Shown here: one piece after another, positions 1 to 7,937 of the stretch
Numbering within the stretch: the stretch's first letter is position 1
Layout: every line of letters begins with the position of its first letter
Assembly (NCBI RefSeq): GCF_002741055.1
Contig: NZ_CP016809.1
Span: 434,001-498,000 of the forward strand
Direction: 5' to 3'
DNA: 64,000 bases
From: Paenibacillus ihbetae
Lineage (GTDB): Bacteria > Bacillota > Bacilli > Paenibacillales > Paenibacillaceae
Program-made: the position numbers and the translations under genes
Notes under the pieces: model-generated
Told to the model about the DNA's origin: nothing
What the model saw: the letters and a program-made list of their open reading frames with translations, nothing else
The model's database searches: none

Positions 1-875
1 TGCAGCATCGGGTACACCAGGACGATCGGCAGCGTTACGATCATGGTGATCGTCATTCGAATCGATTGCGGGGTAATCGTGCGCACCAGATCTCCCCGCG
101 TCAGCTGCTCGGTTGACATATTCGACAGGTTGCTCGATTGGTTCAGGAAGTTGTACAGTACGAGCTGGAGCGTCTGCAGCTTCGGATTTTCGACGAGAAA
201 GAAGTTGTCGAACCACGTGTTCCATTGACCGACGGCCGAGAATACCGCGATGGTCGCGATGATCGGCATGGAGAGCGGAAAGATGATGCTCGTATAAATC
301 TTGAAATACCCTGCTCCGTCGATCTTCGCGGATTCCTCAAGCGAGGCCGGCAGCTGCTCGATAAACGTCTTGATCAAGATGATGTTGAAGCCTGATATCG
401 CGCTCGGGATGATATACAGCAGAAAATTATTTTGCAGCCCGTAGGTCTTCATCGTCAGATACCATGGGATAAACCCTGCATTGAAATACATCGTGATCAG
501 CACGAAACGGTAGATGGCTTTGCGCATCGGCATCTCGTTCTTGGTGATCAGATAAGCGAAGAACGAGCAGCTGAACACGGTAATGAGCGTCCCCAGAATC
601 GTACGCGAGACCGAGACGATGGCGGAATCCGCAATGCCCGGAAGCTTGATCGTGGCTTGGTACGCTTCCAGGGAAAATCCTGCAGGCCATAAATAAACGC
701 CTTTCTGTGCTTCGATGGGATCGCTCACGGAATAAATGAAGATATAGTAAAACGGGTAGATTGTGATCACCACGAGCAGCAGCAGGAGCAGATAATTGAT
801 GGAGCTGATGACCGCGTCCTTCCAATCAAGACGCTTTCTGCGGCGATTTACGGTAATCTTGGCTTGTGAAATCAT
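1..875 (-). CDS. Carbohydrate ABC transporter permease, YtcP/LplC type (3' end cut by window edge)
   Basis: Integral membrane subunit of a CUT1-type sugar importer. The reading frame opens at an ATG at 875 with AAAGGAG seven bases upstream and stays open to position 1, giving about 291 residues; the family is usually close to 295, so only a short C-terminal tail is missing. An Arg/Lys-rich N-terminus is followed by a first hydrophobic helix (LLLLLLVVITIYPFYYIFIY). The EAA-like loop that docks on the ATPase is visible as EESAKIDGAGYFKIY. The gene lies 21 bp downstream of the partner permease, so the two are co-transcribed. In related loci the lipoprotein binding protein follows next, which would be outside the window. 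No ATPase is encoded here, as is common for importers that share a housekeeping MsmX-type ATPase. Confidence 0.93.
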   Translation of the reverse strand, partial: MISQAKITVNRRRKRLDWKDAVISSINYLLLLLLVVITIYPFYYIFIYSVSDPIEAQKGVYLWPAGFSLEAYQATIKLPGIADSAIVSVSRTILGTLITVFSCSFFAYLITKNEMPMRKAIYRFVLITMYFNAGFIPWYLTMKTYGLQNNFLLYIIPSAISGFNIILIKTFIEQLPASLEESAKIDGAGYFKIYTSIIFPLSMPIIATIAVFSAVGQWNTWFDNFFLVENPKLQTLQLVLYNFLNQSSNLSNMSTEQLTRGDLVRTITPQSIRMTITMIVTLPIVLVYPML

Positions 876-896
876 GCCGTTCTCCTTTCGTTCGAG

Positions 897-1838
897 TTAT
901 ACAATGCCTTGGCCCCTGAATTTCTTGGACAAGAAATTGACGCTGAAGAGCAGCACGACACTGATGACCGTCTTGAATATGCCCACGGCCGTGGAGTAGG
1001 AATAGTCACCGGTAACAAGCCCCAAGCGGTATACGTACAGGTCCAACACTTCAATCCGGTCAGCGATCATAACGTTGCTGAAGACGAGATACTGCTCGAA
1101 GCCCGCTGACATCAGATTGCTGATCGACAGCAGCAGCAGCACGATGAAGGTCGGCATGATGCTCGGAATCGTGATATACCAGATTGAGCGGAGACGCCCG
1201 GCTCCGTCCACCTTGGCGGCGTCGTATTGCTCGCTGTCGATGCTGACAATAGCGGCCAAGTAGATGATCGCGCTCCAGCCGACAGACTTCCACAGCAGAA
1301 GCAGCGTCTGGACCGTCCATACCCGGTCGTAATTGCCCAGCACGTCGACGGGCGGGCTGCCGATCCCCGTCTTTAGCATGATCGAGTTGACGGCACCCTC
1401 CGTGCTGAACATGCTGAAAGCCAGCGAGAAGACGATGATCCAGCTGATGTAATTGGGCAGCGTCGATACGGTTTGCACCAGCCGCTTGAACCAGCCGGCG
1501 CGCACCTCGGAGATCATGATCGCCAGCAGCATCGGAATCGGGGCAGTCAGGATTGACAGGAAGCTCAGTGCCAGCGTATTGATGAGCACGGGCCCCATCC
1601 GGGGATCGTCGAACATGTTGCGGAAATTCTCCAGCCCGAGAAAGGCTGCCTGACTGAGCGGGATGCCGGGGCGATAGTCAAAGAAAGCATAGATCCAGCC
1701 GAACAGCGGAACGTAGCTGAATGCAAAGGCAAACAGGATGAACGGGAGGGCCAGCAGCAGGAGGATGATGCCGTCCCTGCGATAGAGCTTGTTTTTTCTG
1801 CTCTTCTTCAAGGGCTTTGCGGTCTGCGTATACTCCAT
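897..1838 (-). CDS. Carbohydrate ABC transporter permease, LplB type
   Basis: First of two permeases of a CUT1-type sugar importer, 313 residues, about the usual length for the LplB family. A short basic N-terminus (KKSRKNKLYRRDG) precedes the first membrane helix, and the EAA loop reads EQYDAAKVDGAGRLRSIWYI near residues 200-220. The ATG at 1838 has AAAGGAG nine bases upstream. The gene starts a second transcription unit 240 bp after the sensor kinase gene; that gap contains a hairpin, a four-half-site operator and a -10 element. Together with the downstream permease it forms the membrane channel that presumably imports oligosaccharides released by the glycosidases encoded at 5502-13101. The substrate cannot be read from the sequence. 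Confidence 0.94.
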   Translation of the reverse strand: MEYTQTAKPLKKSRKNKLYRRDGIILLLLALPFILFAFAFSYVPLFGWIYAFFDYRPGIPLSQAAFLGLENFRNMFDDPRMGPVLINTLALSFLSILTAPIPMLLAIMISEVRAGWFKRLVQTVSTLPNYISWIIVFSLAFSMFSTEGAVNSIMLKTGIGSPPVDVLGNYDRVWTVQTLLLLWKSVGWSAIIYLAAIVSIDSEQYDAAKVDGAGRLRSIWYITIPSIMPTFIVLLLLSISNLMSAGFEQYLVFSNVMIADRIEVLDLYVYRLGLVTGDYSYSTAVGIFKTVISVVLLFSVNFLSKKFRGQGIV

Positions 1839-1881
1839 AGGTCTTCTCCTTTATGCAGAATCTAGCGTTTTGCTTAAGTCT

Positions 1882-1994
1882 ATGATAGCGTTTCACCGGA
1901 AGGCATTAAATGAAAGATATACGGCTGGACTTGAAAAAACATCTGCCGGGGCGGCGAAGTTGCTTGAACGATTTTGCGATCCTCTTGAACGATT
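1882..1994 (-). promoter_or_regulatory. Operator with four half-sites plus -10 element for the permease genes
   Basis: On the plus strand four NTGAA half-sites start at 1910 (ATGAAAGAT), 1931 (TTGAAAAAA), 1964 and 1985 (both TTGAACGAT). The steps are 21, 33 and 21 bp, so there are two tandem pairs of the two-helical-turn kind that AraC-family proteins use. A minus-strand -10 (TATCAT, 1882-1887) lies 22 bp from the proximal half-site, which therefore covers the poor -35 region. The same layout occurs at 13212-13326, in front of the glycosidase operon. The likely ligand is the AraC-type response regulator encoded at 3885-5498. The repeats and spacings are seen directly; the protein assignment is inference. 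Confidence 0.75.
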
Positions 1995-2002
1995 CCAAAC
2001 AC

Positions 2003-2060
2003 GACAAAAGGTGCCTTCTAAGCGCCCTGCCCCGTCCGGCAATGACGCTTTGAAAGCACC
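2003..2060 (-). terminator. Hairpin after the sensor kinase gene
   Basis: Arms 2010-2024 and 2046-2060 match at 13 of 15 positions with a 21-base loop. On the minus strand the stem is followed by TTTTGTC. It lies 20 bp past the kinase stop codon and probably separates the regulatory operon from the permease genes. Confidence 0.55.
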
Positions 2061-2079
2061 TTCTGTGCGCTGATCTATA

Positions 2080-3888
2080 TTAGTTATGTTGGATAGGCAA
2101 GGTCACAACGACCTCTGCCCCGCTCGATCGCGGATGGAACCTGACTCCGTAGCCCGGTCCGAAATACAGATGGATCCGCTTGTTGACATTGTTCAGGCCG
2201 ATTCCGCTTCCCCCGCCGGTCGAAAGAGGGGCCTCCCCCTTCTCCAATTGCCTGTTCAACTCCTCGAGTCTTCCGGGCTCAATTCCCGCTCCGGAGTCGG
2301 ATACGATCAAATGGAGGGTATCGTCCCTGATCTCGGCGCCGATCCGAATATGGATGGCATATTCCTCCTGCTTGCGTCCGGACGTAATGGAATTTTCGAC
2401 GAGCGGCTGGAGAATGAATCTCGGCACCAGGCAATCCAGTAAGTCGTCCGCCACGTCCATCTCGATGCTGATGCTGTTGTTGAACCGCATGTTAATAATT
2501 TTGATGTAGTTCTCAAGATAGCTCAGCTCGTCGCGGAGCAGACACATCGGATCCTTGCTCGAAAATACCGGCCTCAATATATTGCCGAGCGCCACGATGG
2601 TCTGGACGATGTTGTCGGCTTTGACGATGACGGCCATCCAGCGGATCATGTTCAGCGTATTATAAAGGAAGTGGGGATTGATCTGATATTGGAGCGCTTC
2701 GATTTCAAGCTCACGCTTCTTCTCCTGGATTTCATTATTTTTGTCGATCAACTCCACCATGGCTAGCGACATTTCATTGAATCGCCTGATGACGGTGCCA
2801 AGCTCGTTATTCGGAATATCGCTCAAGGTCACCCCCAGCTCGCCGCGGCTCATATCCTTCATTTTCGTCGATAGCAGGTGAAGAGGCTTGATGATCTTCC
2901 GGAGCCAGAAGTAGGAGACGATAAATATGACGGCCACGCTCAGCAGGAGCACGATCACAAGCATCCGCTGCACGACGAAAATCTGGTCCGTATATTGACT
3001 GAGCGGAATTTCCTTCAGCAGGTACCAGCCGGCTTCATGCATGCGGTAATACACGACCTGCACGCTGCGGTCATCGGTTCGGTCGTCGTAACTTCCGTAC
3101 CCGCCCTCCTCCCCGGCTGGAGGACGAAACGTGCTGTGCGTGCCGACAAGCTCCGGCCGGCTAGCCGAAGCAATCTTCCCGTCCTCATCGACGATATACA
3201 TATCCCCCTGCTCCTGATCAAGAGCGGTCGCATAAATGGAGGCCAGGTATCGTTCATCGATGTTGAAGATCAGCGTAGCGCTCGTCAGCGGATCATAGAT
3301 CGCCCTCGTTCCGCGCATCAAACTGACGAGATGGCCGTCGTCGGATCCGGTCAGGTAGGGATTGTAGAACGATTTTTTGATACCGGAATGAATGATGAGC
3401 TCAGGGTATCGTTCGAGCGTCTTATGAAACGGCTCCGATGTGAAAAAGCTGCGTTCCCACTCTTCCTTGGAATACACGAGGGTCCTGGTCTGACTGCCGC
3501 CTACAGCCCCAAGATTGTCCGCGGTAATATAAATGGAATCGATATAATTGTAATTATCGATAAAGTCCGCAATGACATCCTGCACATCGTTCTTCGATTC
3601 CAAAAACTCCACTTCCGTCTTCTCCGAGATTTTGTACAGCAGCTGCTGGATCTTGTCATCCCGGAGAAACAGCATCGACAGCCGGTCAATCTCGCTGACG
3701 AGGCTGCTGATATTGTGGTCAAGCTGCTGAAATTGCTGGAATAGCAGCTTCTCGTTCTGATCCTTGATCATATTCTGCATGAACGAGAAGATAAAATAGG
3801 AAGCGCCGGCCAAGACGGCAAGACTGACTACCGTAATGTACACAATCAGCTGCGTCCTTAACTGCTGAAACCGGAAAACGGGCCTCAT
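2080..3888 (-). CDS. Sensor histidine kinase, YesM family
   Basis: Membrane sensor kinase of 602 residues. One transmembrane helix (about 13-35), a large extracytoplasmic sensor region (about 36-300, Cache-like in length), a second helix (about 303-328) and a HAMP linker (330-382) precede the kinase core. The phospho-accepting motif QINPHFLYNTLN places the active His at 406, as in the His_kinase/YesM (HPK8) family. The ATPase domain shows N-box LVENSI and G-box residues DSGAGI and GSGIGLNN. The ATG at 3888 overlaps the stop of the regulator gene by 4 bp (ATGA), showing translational coupling. In this family such kinases sense extracellular sugars or their binding protein and phosphorylate the partner YesN regulator. 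The ligand is not known here. Confidence 0.93.
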   Translation of the reverse strand: MRPVFRFQQLRTQLIVYITVVSLAVLAGASYFIFSFMQNMIKDQNEKLLFQQFQQLDHNISSLVSEIDRLSMLFLRDDKIQQLLYKISEKTEVEFLESKNDVQDVIADFIDNYNYIDSIYITADNLGAVGGSQTRTLVYSKEEWERSFFTSEPFHKTLERYPELIIHSGIKKSFYNPYLTGSDDGHLVSLMRGTRAIYDPLTSATLIFNIDERYLASIYATALDQEQGDMYIVDEDGKIASASRPELVGTHSTFRPPAGEEGGYGSYDDRTDDRSVQVVYYRMHEAGWYLLKEIPLSQYTDQIFVVQRMLVIVLLLSVAVIFIVSYFWLRKIIKPLHLLSTKMKDMSRGELGVTLSDIPNNELGTVIRRFNEMSLAMVELIDKNNEIQEKKRELEIEALQYQINPHFLYNTLNMIRWMAVIVKADNIVQTIVALGNILRPVFSSKDPMCLLRDELSYLENYIKIINMRFNNSISIEMDVADDLLDCLVPRFILQPLVENSITSGRKQEEYAIHIRIGAEIRDDTLHLIVSDSGAGIEPGRLEELNRQLEKGEAPLSTGGGSGIGLNNVNKRIHLYFGPGYGVRFHPRSSGAEVVVTLPIQHN

Positions 3889-5498
3889 GATTTCCTCACG
3901 GCCGGTGGCAGCATTTGCCTCCGGTATTCATTCGGATTAAGCCCGGTGATTTTTTTAAACACCTTGCTGAAGTAGGTGTATTCCGGCGAGAAACCGACCA
4001 TGACGGCAACGTCGGACGGCTTGTGCCTGCCCTCCGTAAGCAGCTCCTTGGCCCGCTCGATCCGGTATCGGTTCAGGTAGTCGATGAATGAAATCTGCAG
4101 CTCCTTCCTGAACAGGCTGCTTAAATAGCTGAAGCTTAGGCCGACGTGATCGGCAACCGTCTGCAGACTGATGTTCTCGGTATAATGCTGCTTGATATAC
4201 TGGATCGCTTTCGTAATTTCACCGCTCATCTGTAAGCGGTTACGAATTTGCTCGGCAAGGCTTCCGATGTAGGTTATCACCTCATCCAGCATATCGGGCA
4301 GCGTATCGCAATCCTCCAGATTTTCGGTGATGCTGGTCAGCAGCATTTTTTCGTGGTGATGATTGTCATAAAGATTCGAGCTGATCCATTGAACGAATCG
4401 AAACATCATGATCTCAAGCGATTTGCGATCACCGGACAGCTCGCGTTCGAGACCGTCCAGAAAATCGTCATACTCCTGCTGCCGGTTGGCTGTTAGCAGG
4501 GTCCTGACCGGGATGAATGCACGGATCGTCTCCAGCCGTTCGAGCACGGATGACGGATCAGCCGGCTGCTCACCTTGATGATACAGACCAGGACCGGCGA
4601 TGAATTTGCGCTCCAATGCGCGCTGCGCCTCTCCGTACAGCTTGGGAAGAGCGGCAAAGCCGCTGCGGATGCCACTGATGCCAAACGATACCGAGCCGTT
4701 AAAATAAAGACGGATCATATCCTGGATATGGGTAAGGATTTTGCCTACTTCCTGGACGATGCTTTGCTCGGAGACGATATCGCCGAAATGGAGTACGAGG
4801 GCATAACGCCGGTCGTCGATCTGGAATGCTTCTCCCCGCTTGTGCGTCGCCATTATTTCGCCAAGCATGTTCAAAAGCGTCATCTTGACGAGATGCCCGT
4901 ACTCATCCCGGAACCGATCCTTCAGCCGGGCGTACCGGTCAACTTCCATCACGCACACGACGAGCCGGGACGCCGTCAGCCTCAGGTTGAATTGAGCGGC
5001 AAACCGGCCGAATTCCTCCGGGCTGAAGATATGGTAAAACATAAAATCTTTAAACATCTTCTCCTTCATCAAATCCAGGTTCGGAGCGGGCAGAACAGCC
5101 TCTCCCTTTTGCGGCATCCGGCCGTCCAGCTCCTCGCGCACGGTTCCAAGAACTTGCTCGATCTCCTGCTCGGTCATGGTCAGCTTCAAGATGTAATTGG
5201 ATACCCCGAGAGTCATCGCCTTGCGCACCAGCTCGAACTCCTCCAAGCATGACAGCACGACTACCCGGGTGTCTTTATCATTCTTCCGGATATTGGCGAT
5301 CAGCTCCATCCCGTCCATTTTGGGCATGCAGATGTCGGTAATGACCACATCGGGTTTTTCTCGTTCGTAATAGTCCCACGCGGCCTGGCCGTCCGGAAAA
5401 TCGGCGGCAACCTCCAGGTCGAATTTACTCCATTCCACCGAATTTTTCAGTCCGATCCGAACCAGCATTTCATCCTCTACGATCATTACCTTGTACAT
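3885..5498 (-). CDS. Response regulator with AraC-type DNA-binding domain, YesN family
   Basis: Cytoplasmic transcription factor of 537 residues. The N-terminal receiver domain (about 1-125) has the acidic pair EDE near residue 8 and the phosphorylation site Asp55 in VITDICMPKMDG. A middle region of about 290 residues, typical of long YesN proteins, links to a C-terminal AraC double helix-turn-helix (about 430-530) with the signature GFSPEYTYFSKVFKKITGLNPNEYR. The gene starts 3 bp after the GH140-like gene, with GGAGGGGG in front of its ATG, and overlaps the kinase gene. It is the natural candidate for binding the shared four-half-site operators at 1910-1994 and 13241-13326, and so for controlling both the enzymes and the transporter. 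Confidence 0.93.
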   Translation of the reverse strand: MYKVMIVEDEMLVRIGLKNSVEWSKFDLEVAADFPDGQAAWDYYEREKPDVVITDICMPKMDGMELIANIRKNDKDTRVVVLSCLEEFELVRKAMTLGVSNYILKLTMTEQEIEQVLGTVREELDGRMPQKGEAVLPAPNLDLMKEKMFKDFMFYHIFSPEEFGRFAAQFNLRLTASRLVVCVMEVDRYARLKDRFRDEYGHLVKMTLLNMLGEIMATHKRGEAFQIDDRRYALVLHFGDIVSEQSIVQEVGKILTHIQDMIRLYFNGSVSFGISGIRSGFAALPKLYGEAQRALERKFIAGPGLYHQGEQPADPSSVLERLETIRAFIPVRTLLTANRQQEYDDFLDGLERELSGDRKSLEIMMFRFVQWISSNLYDNHHHEKMLLTSITENLEDCDTLPDMLDEVITYIGSLAEQIRNRLQMSGEITKAIQYIKQHYTENISLQTVADHVGLSFSYLSSLFRKELQISFIDYLNRYRIERAKELLTEGRHKPSDVAVMVGFSPEYTYFSKVFKKITGLNPNEYRRQMLPPAVRKS

Positions 5499-5501
5499 AT
5501 G

Positions 5502-6935
5502 CTAAACCCCCTCCATAATCAATACCCAGTCGTTTCCGCGCCCGCTTGTCGGGGCGATAAAGCGTCTTGTGCCGGAGTTTGGATAGCGTCCGGCCGGCAA
5601 GGTGTTTCCGTCTCTCGGGGAAAACCAGGCGGCCGCGACTTCCGTGCCATCAATATAACCTAAAGCTACATCCACGTACAACCCGTTCGGGCAATAAATG
5701 AAAGCGGTATCGCACGTTCTGGCGGCCGCCATGTAATTGGAGCCTTCCCGGTTATGGGCAATTATTCGGGGCTCTGGCCTGAAGTCGGGGCCGAGATAAG
5801 GCTCGAGCAATCCACGCAGATGCTGCATTTGCCCGGCGCCGGGTCTTTCAAGCGCCTCCCGCCAGGACATGATGAAAAACACGCCGGCCTCGTTGAAATC
5901 GGTGGAAGCATAATGCCCTTCGCACATCGGCCACACGGAATGGTGTCCGTACGTATGGCCGAATGCGCCCGACAGCATGGCGTAATAAGCTGCCCTTCTG
6001 ACGTCGGCTTCATCAAAATAGCCGTTTGCCTCCTGAAATCCGATCGGGATATCTTCATAACAGGGCTCCGCGTCCAGGGTCGGTTTGGGAGGAGAGAGCT
6101 CATAGTCGTGCCGCACGCGCTCGTAATTCCGAATCTCCCTCTCGCCGTGACCCGACTGGATCATATTGAAATCAAGCCAGCCTTCATGATGCAGATGATG
6201 GGATGAGGATTCCGCCCCTTTGGGATGAAAGGACATGAGCTGGGGAGCACCGCCTGCTTTCAAGCCTTCGGCCATGCGGCCGACAATCTCGAAGTGGTTC
6301 CTCGTATGAAGGGGACGGTCGCCTCCAAGGATCCATACGATGTTCGATTTGTCGCGATACCGGGCTCCCAGCCAGTTCCCGTAACCAAACGCGTTCGCAG
6401 GCGTAAAAATTTCCGGCCCTTTTCCCCATAACTGGTTAAACTTATCACCCCAAGTAGGAAGAAGCGCCAAGTAAAGTCCGTTATCCGCGGCCATATCGAT
6501 CAATCGGTCTACATGTTCCCAGTAGGAATAGGGGCATTCCAGATCGGGCATCCCAGGATCCCATTCCCCTTCCGCATTTCTGTGCAGCGGCAGCCGCCCA
6601 TAGGCATTTCCGGTTGTAATGCCCTCGAGCTCGGCAAGCAGCACAGCTTGGATGACCGTAAACCCCTGGGCGGCACGCGTCTTCAGATAATGCTCCGCCG
6701 CCGGCGCATCGAGCCTGTGAAACAGCTCCCAGGCGGTATCGCCCAGCCAGAAGAAAGGTTTGCCGTTCTCATCCTCCAGGAATCGGCGATTTTCCGCCAC
6801 TCGCAATAACGGCAGGTTAAGACGTCCCGGTGCCATGTTATGTACTGCCTGCTCCAAGCACAGCCTTTTTGCGGTTTCGGAGGCTCCCGATGCATTGCGG
6901 CTATACCTTAACGGGACATCCGCCGTATCTTTCAT
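5502..6935 (-). CDS. GH140-like glycoside hydrolase (DUF4038 apiosidase-like domain plus collagen-binding-like C-terminal domain)
   Basis: A 477-residue protein without a signal peptide, so probably cytoplasmic. From about residue 50 the sequence NRRFLEDENGKPFFWLGDTA is the typical opening of the DUF4038/apiosidase-like barrel. Characterised GH140 enzymes release apiose from rhamnogalacturonan II using an Asp and a Glu; the likely equivalents are Asp206 (WILGGDRP) and Glu290 (LDAEPCYED). The last 90 residues resemble the small beta domain that follows this barrel. The ATG at 6935 overlaps the stop of the upstream phosphotriesterase-like gene (ATGA) and has GGAAGGAGG ahead of it. The first 45 residues are unusual, and an internal ATG at codon 34 is a possible alternative start. 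Apiose as substrate is inference from family alone. Confidence 0.85.
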   Translation of the reverse strand: MKDTADVPLRYSRNASGASETAKRLCLEQAVHNMAPGRLNLPLLRVAENRRFLEDENGKPFFWLGDTAWELFHRLDAPAAEHYLKTRAAQGFTVIQAVLLAELEGITTGNAYGRLPLHRNAEGEWDPGMPDLECPYSYWEHVDRLIDMAADNGLYLALLPTWGDKFNQLWGKGPEIFTPANAFGYGNWLGARYRDKSNIVWILGGDRPLHTRNHFEIVGRMAEGLKAGGAPQLMSFHPKGAESSSHHLHHEGWLDFNMIQSGHGEREIRNYERVRHDYELSPPKPTLDAEPCYEDIPIGFQEANGYFDEADVRRAAYYAMLSGAFGHTYGHHSVWPMCEGHYASTDFNEAGVFFIMSWREALERPGAGQMQHLRGLLEPYLGPDFRPEPRIIAHNREGSNYMAAARTCDTAFIYCPNGLYVDVALGYIDGTEVAAAWFSPRDGNTLPAGRYPNSGTRRFIAPTSGRGNDWVLIMEGV

Positions 6936-7915
6936 GCTAGCCCCCTCCTTCCCTGCAACCCGACGGCAAATGCTTGTGCCGGATTATCGACCATCATTTT
7001 GCGAATATTCTCCTTACCGGCACCCATAGCAAGCAGCAGCGGAAGAAACTGATCATGCAGGTAAGTCAGGCCAATCTCTCCTCCGTAAGCCTTCATTCTC
7101 GTCCTCGTCGTATCAAGTCCCAACAGCAGCCGATCCTCAAGGCCGTGTTCCAGCATGCTGACGATCCAGCGGGCTTCCGACTCGTCGTCATGGTATTTGA
7201 AACGTCCGATCGTGTCATATTCCAAATAGATTCCCCGCCGGGCAAGCTCCCTGGAAACCTCCGGTTTCGTAAGTACGCGGTCCAGATGGCACATGATCAG
7301 CTTCTGCGGGGGAACGCCGGCTTTCTCATACAAATCGCTCAGCCACAAGGCCTGCTCCGGTCCTTCGGTATGGCACATCAACGAGGCGCCGGTCTCGACG
7401 GCCGCTGCAGCCGCGGCTAGAAACCATCGCTTATCCGAATCAGCCATACGTTCTGCGTCAACCGCCGTCTTGATGAGCCCCGCCCTTGCGTCAAGCTGCT
7501 GCACCTGTTCCCCAAACGGATGATCGCGGTCCGTTCCCGCTCGCATGCCGTGGATGAGCTCATCCGCAAACAGCTCGGCCAAGCGTTCCTCGTTAAGGCT
7601 GCGTATCCAATGATCATCCGGGTAGAACGCCAGTTTATGAAACCCCGTCGAAGCAATCACATGTACCCCGGTATCCAATGAGGCGTTGACCAGCTCCCTT
7701 TCCATGCGACCGCAGCCAAGCGGCTGCGCATCCACCACGGCCATGCCGCCCGCATTCCGGAACTCGGTCAACTCCTGCACGGTCCGCGCATAATCGTCCA
7801 TCCACAAATCGGGATGAACCTTATGCGGGTGACCCTTAGCGAGAAATAAGTGCTCATGGCTGTGGCATATGCCGAGATCGTGAGGATTTACGTGTCCGAG
7901 CACGGTTTGAATCAA
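6932..7915 (-). CDS. Phosphotriesterase-family amidohydrolase (probable lactonase or carboxyl-ester hydrolase)
   Basis: Metal-dependent TIM-barrel hydrolase of the phosphotriesterase homology family. The first metal motif is visible as CHSHEHLF, and later family blocks include LIMCHLDR and LLLGLDTTR near the C-terminus. I chose a TTG start at 7915 (327 residues) because GGAGGGGGAGGG lies just upstream and it begins 22 bp after the preceding gene stops; a longer frame would run well into that gene. Relatives are mostly lactonases of sugar or homoserine-lactone type rather than true phosphotriesterases. Inside an operon of glycosidases, a sugar-lactone or acyl-sugar substrate is plausible. The exact reaction is unknown. 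The gene is translationally coupled to the GH140-like gene downstream. Confidence 0.85.
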   Translation of the reverse strand: MIQTVLGHVNPHDLGICHSHEHLFLAKGHPHKVHPDLWMDDYARTVQELTEFRNAGGMAVVDAQPLGCGRMERELVNASLDTGVHVIASTGFHKLAFYPDDHWIRSLNEERLAELFADELIHGMRAGTDRDHPFGEQVQQLDARAGLIKTAVDAERMADSDKRWFLAAAAAAVETGASLMCHTEGPEQALWLSDLYEKAGVPPQKLIMCHLDRVLTKPEVSRELARRGIYLEYDTIGRFKYHDDESEARWIVSMLEHGLEDRLLLGLDTTRTRMKAYGGEIGLTYLHDQFLPLLLAMGAGKENIRKMMVDNPAQAFAVGLQGRRGLA

Positions 7916-7937
7916 TGGTCCCTCCCCCTCCTCTCGT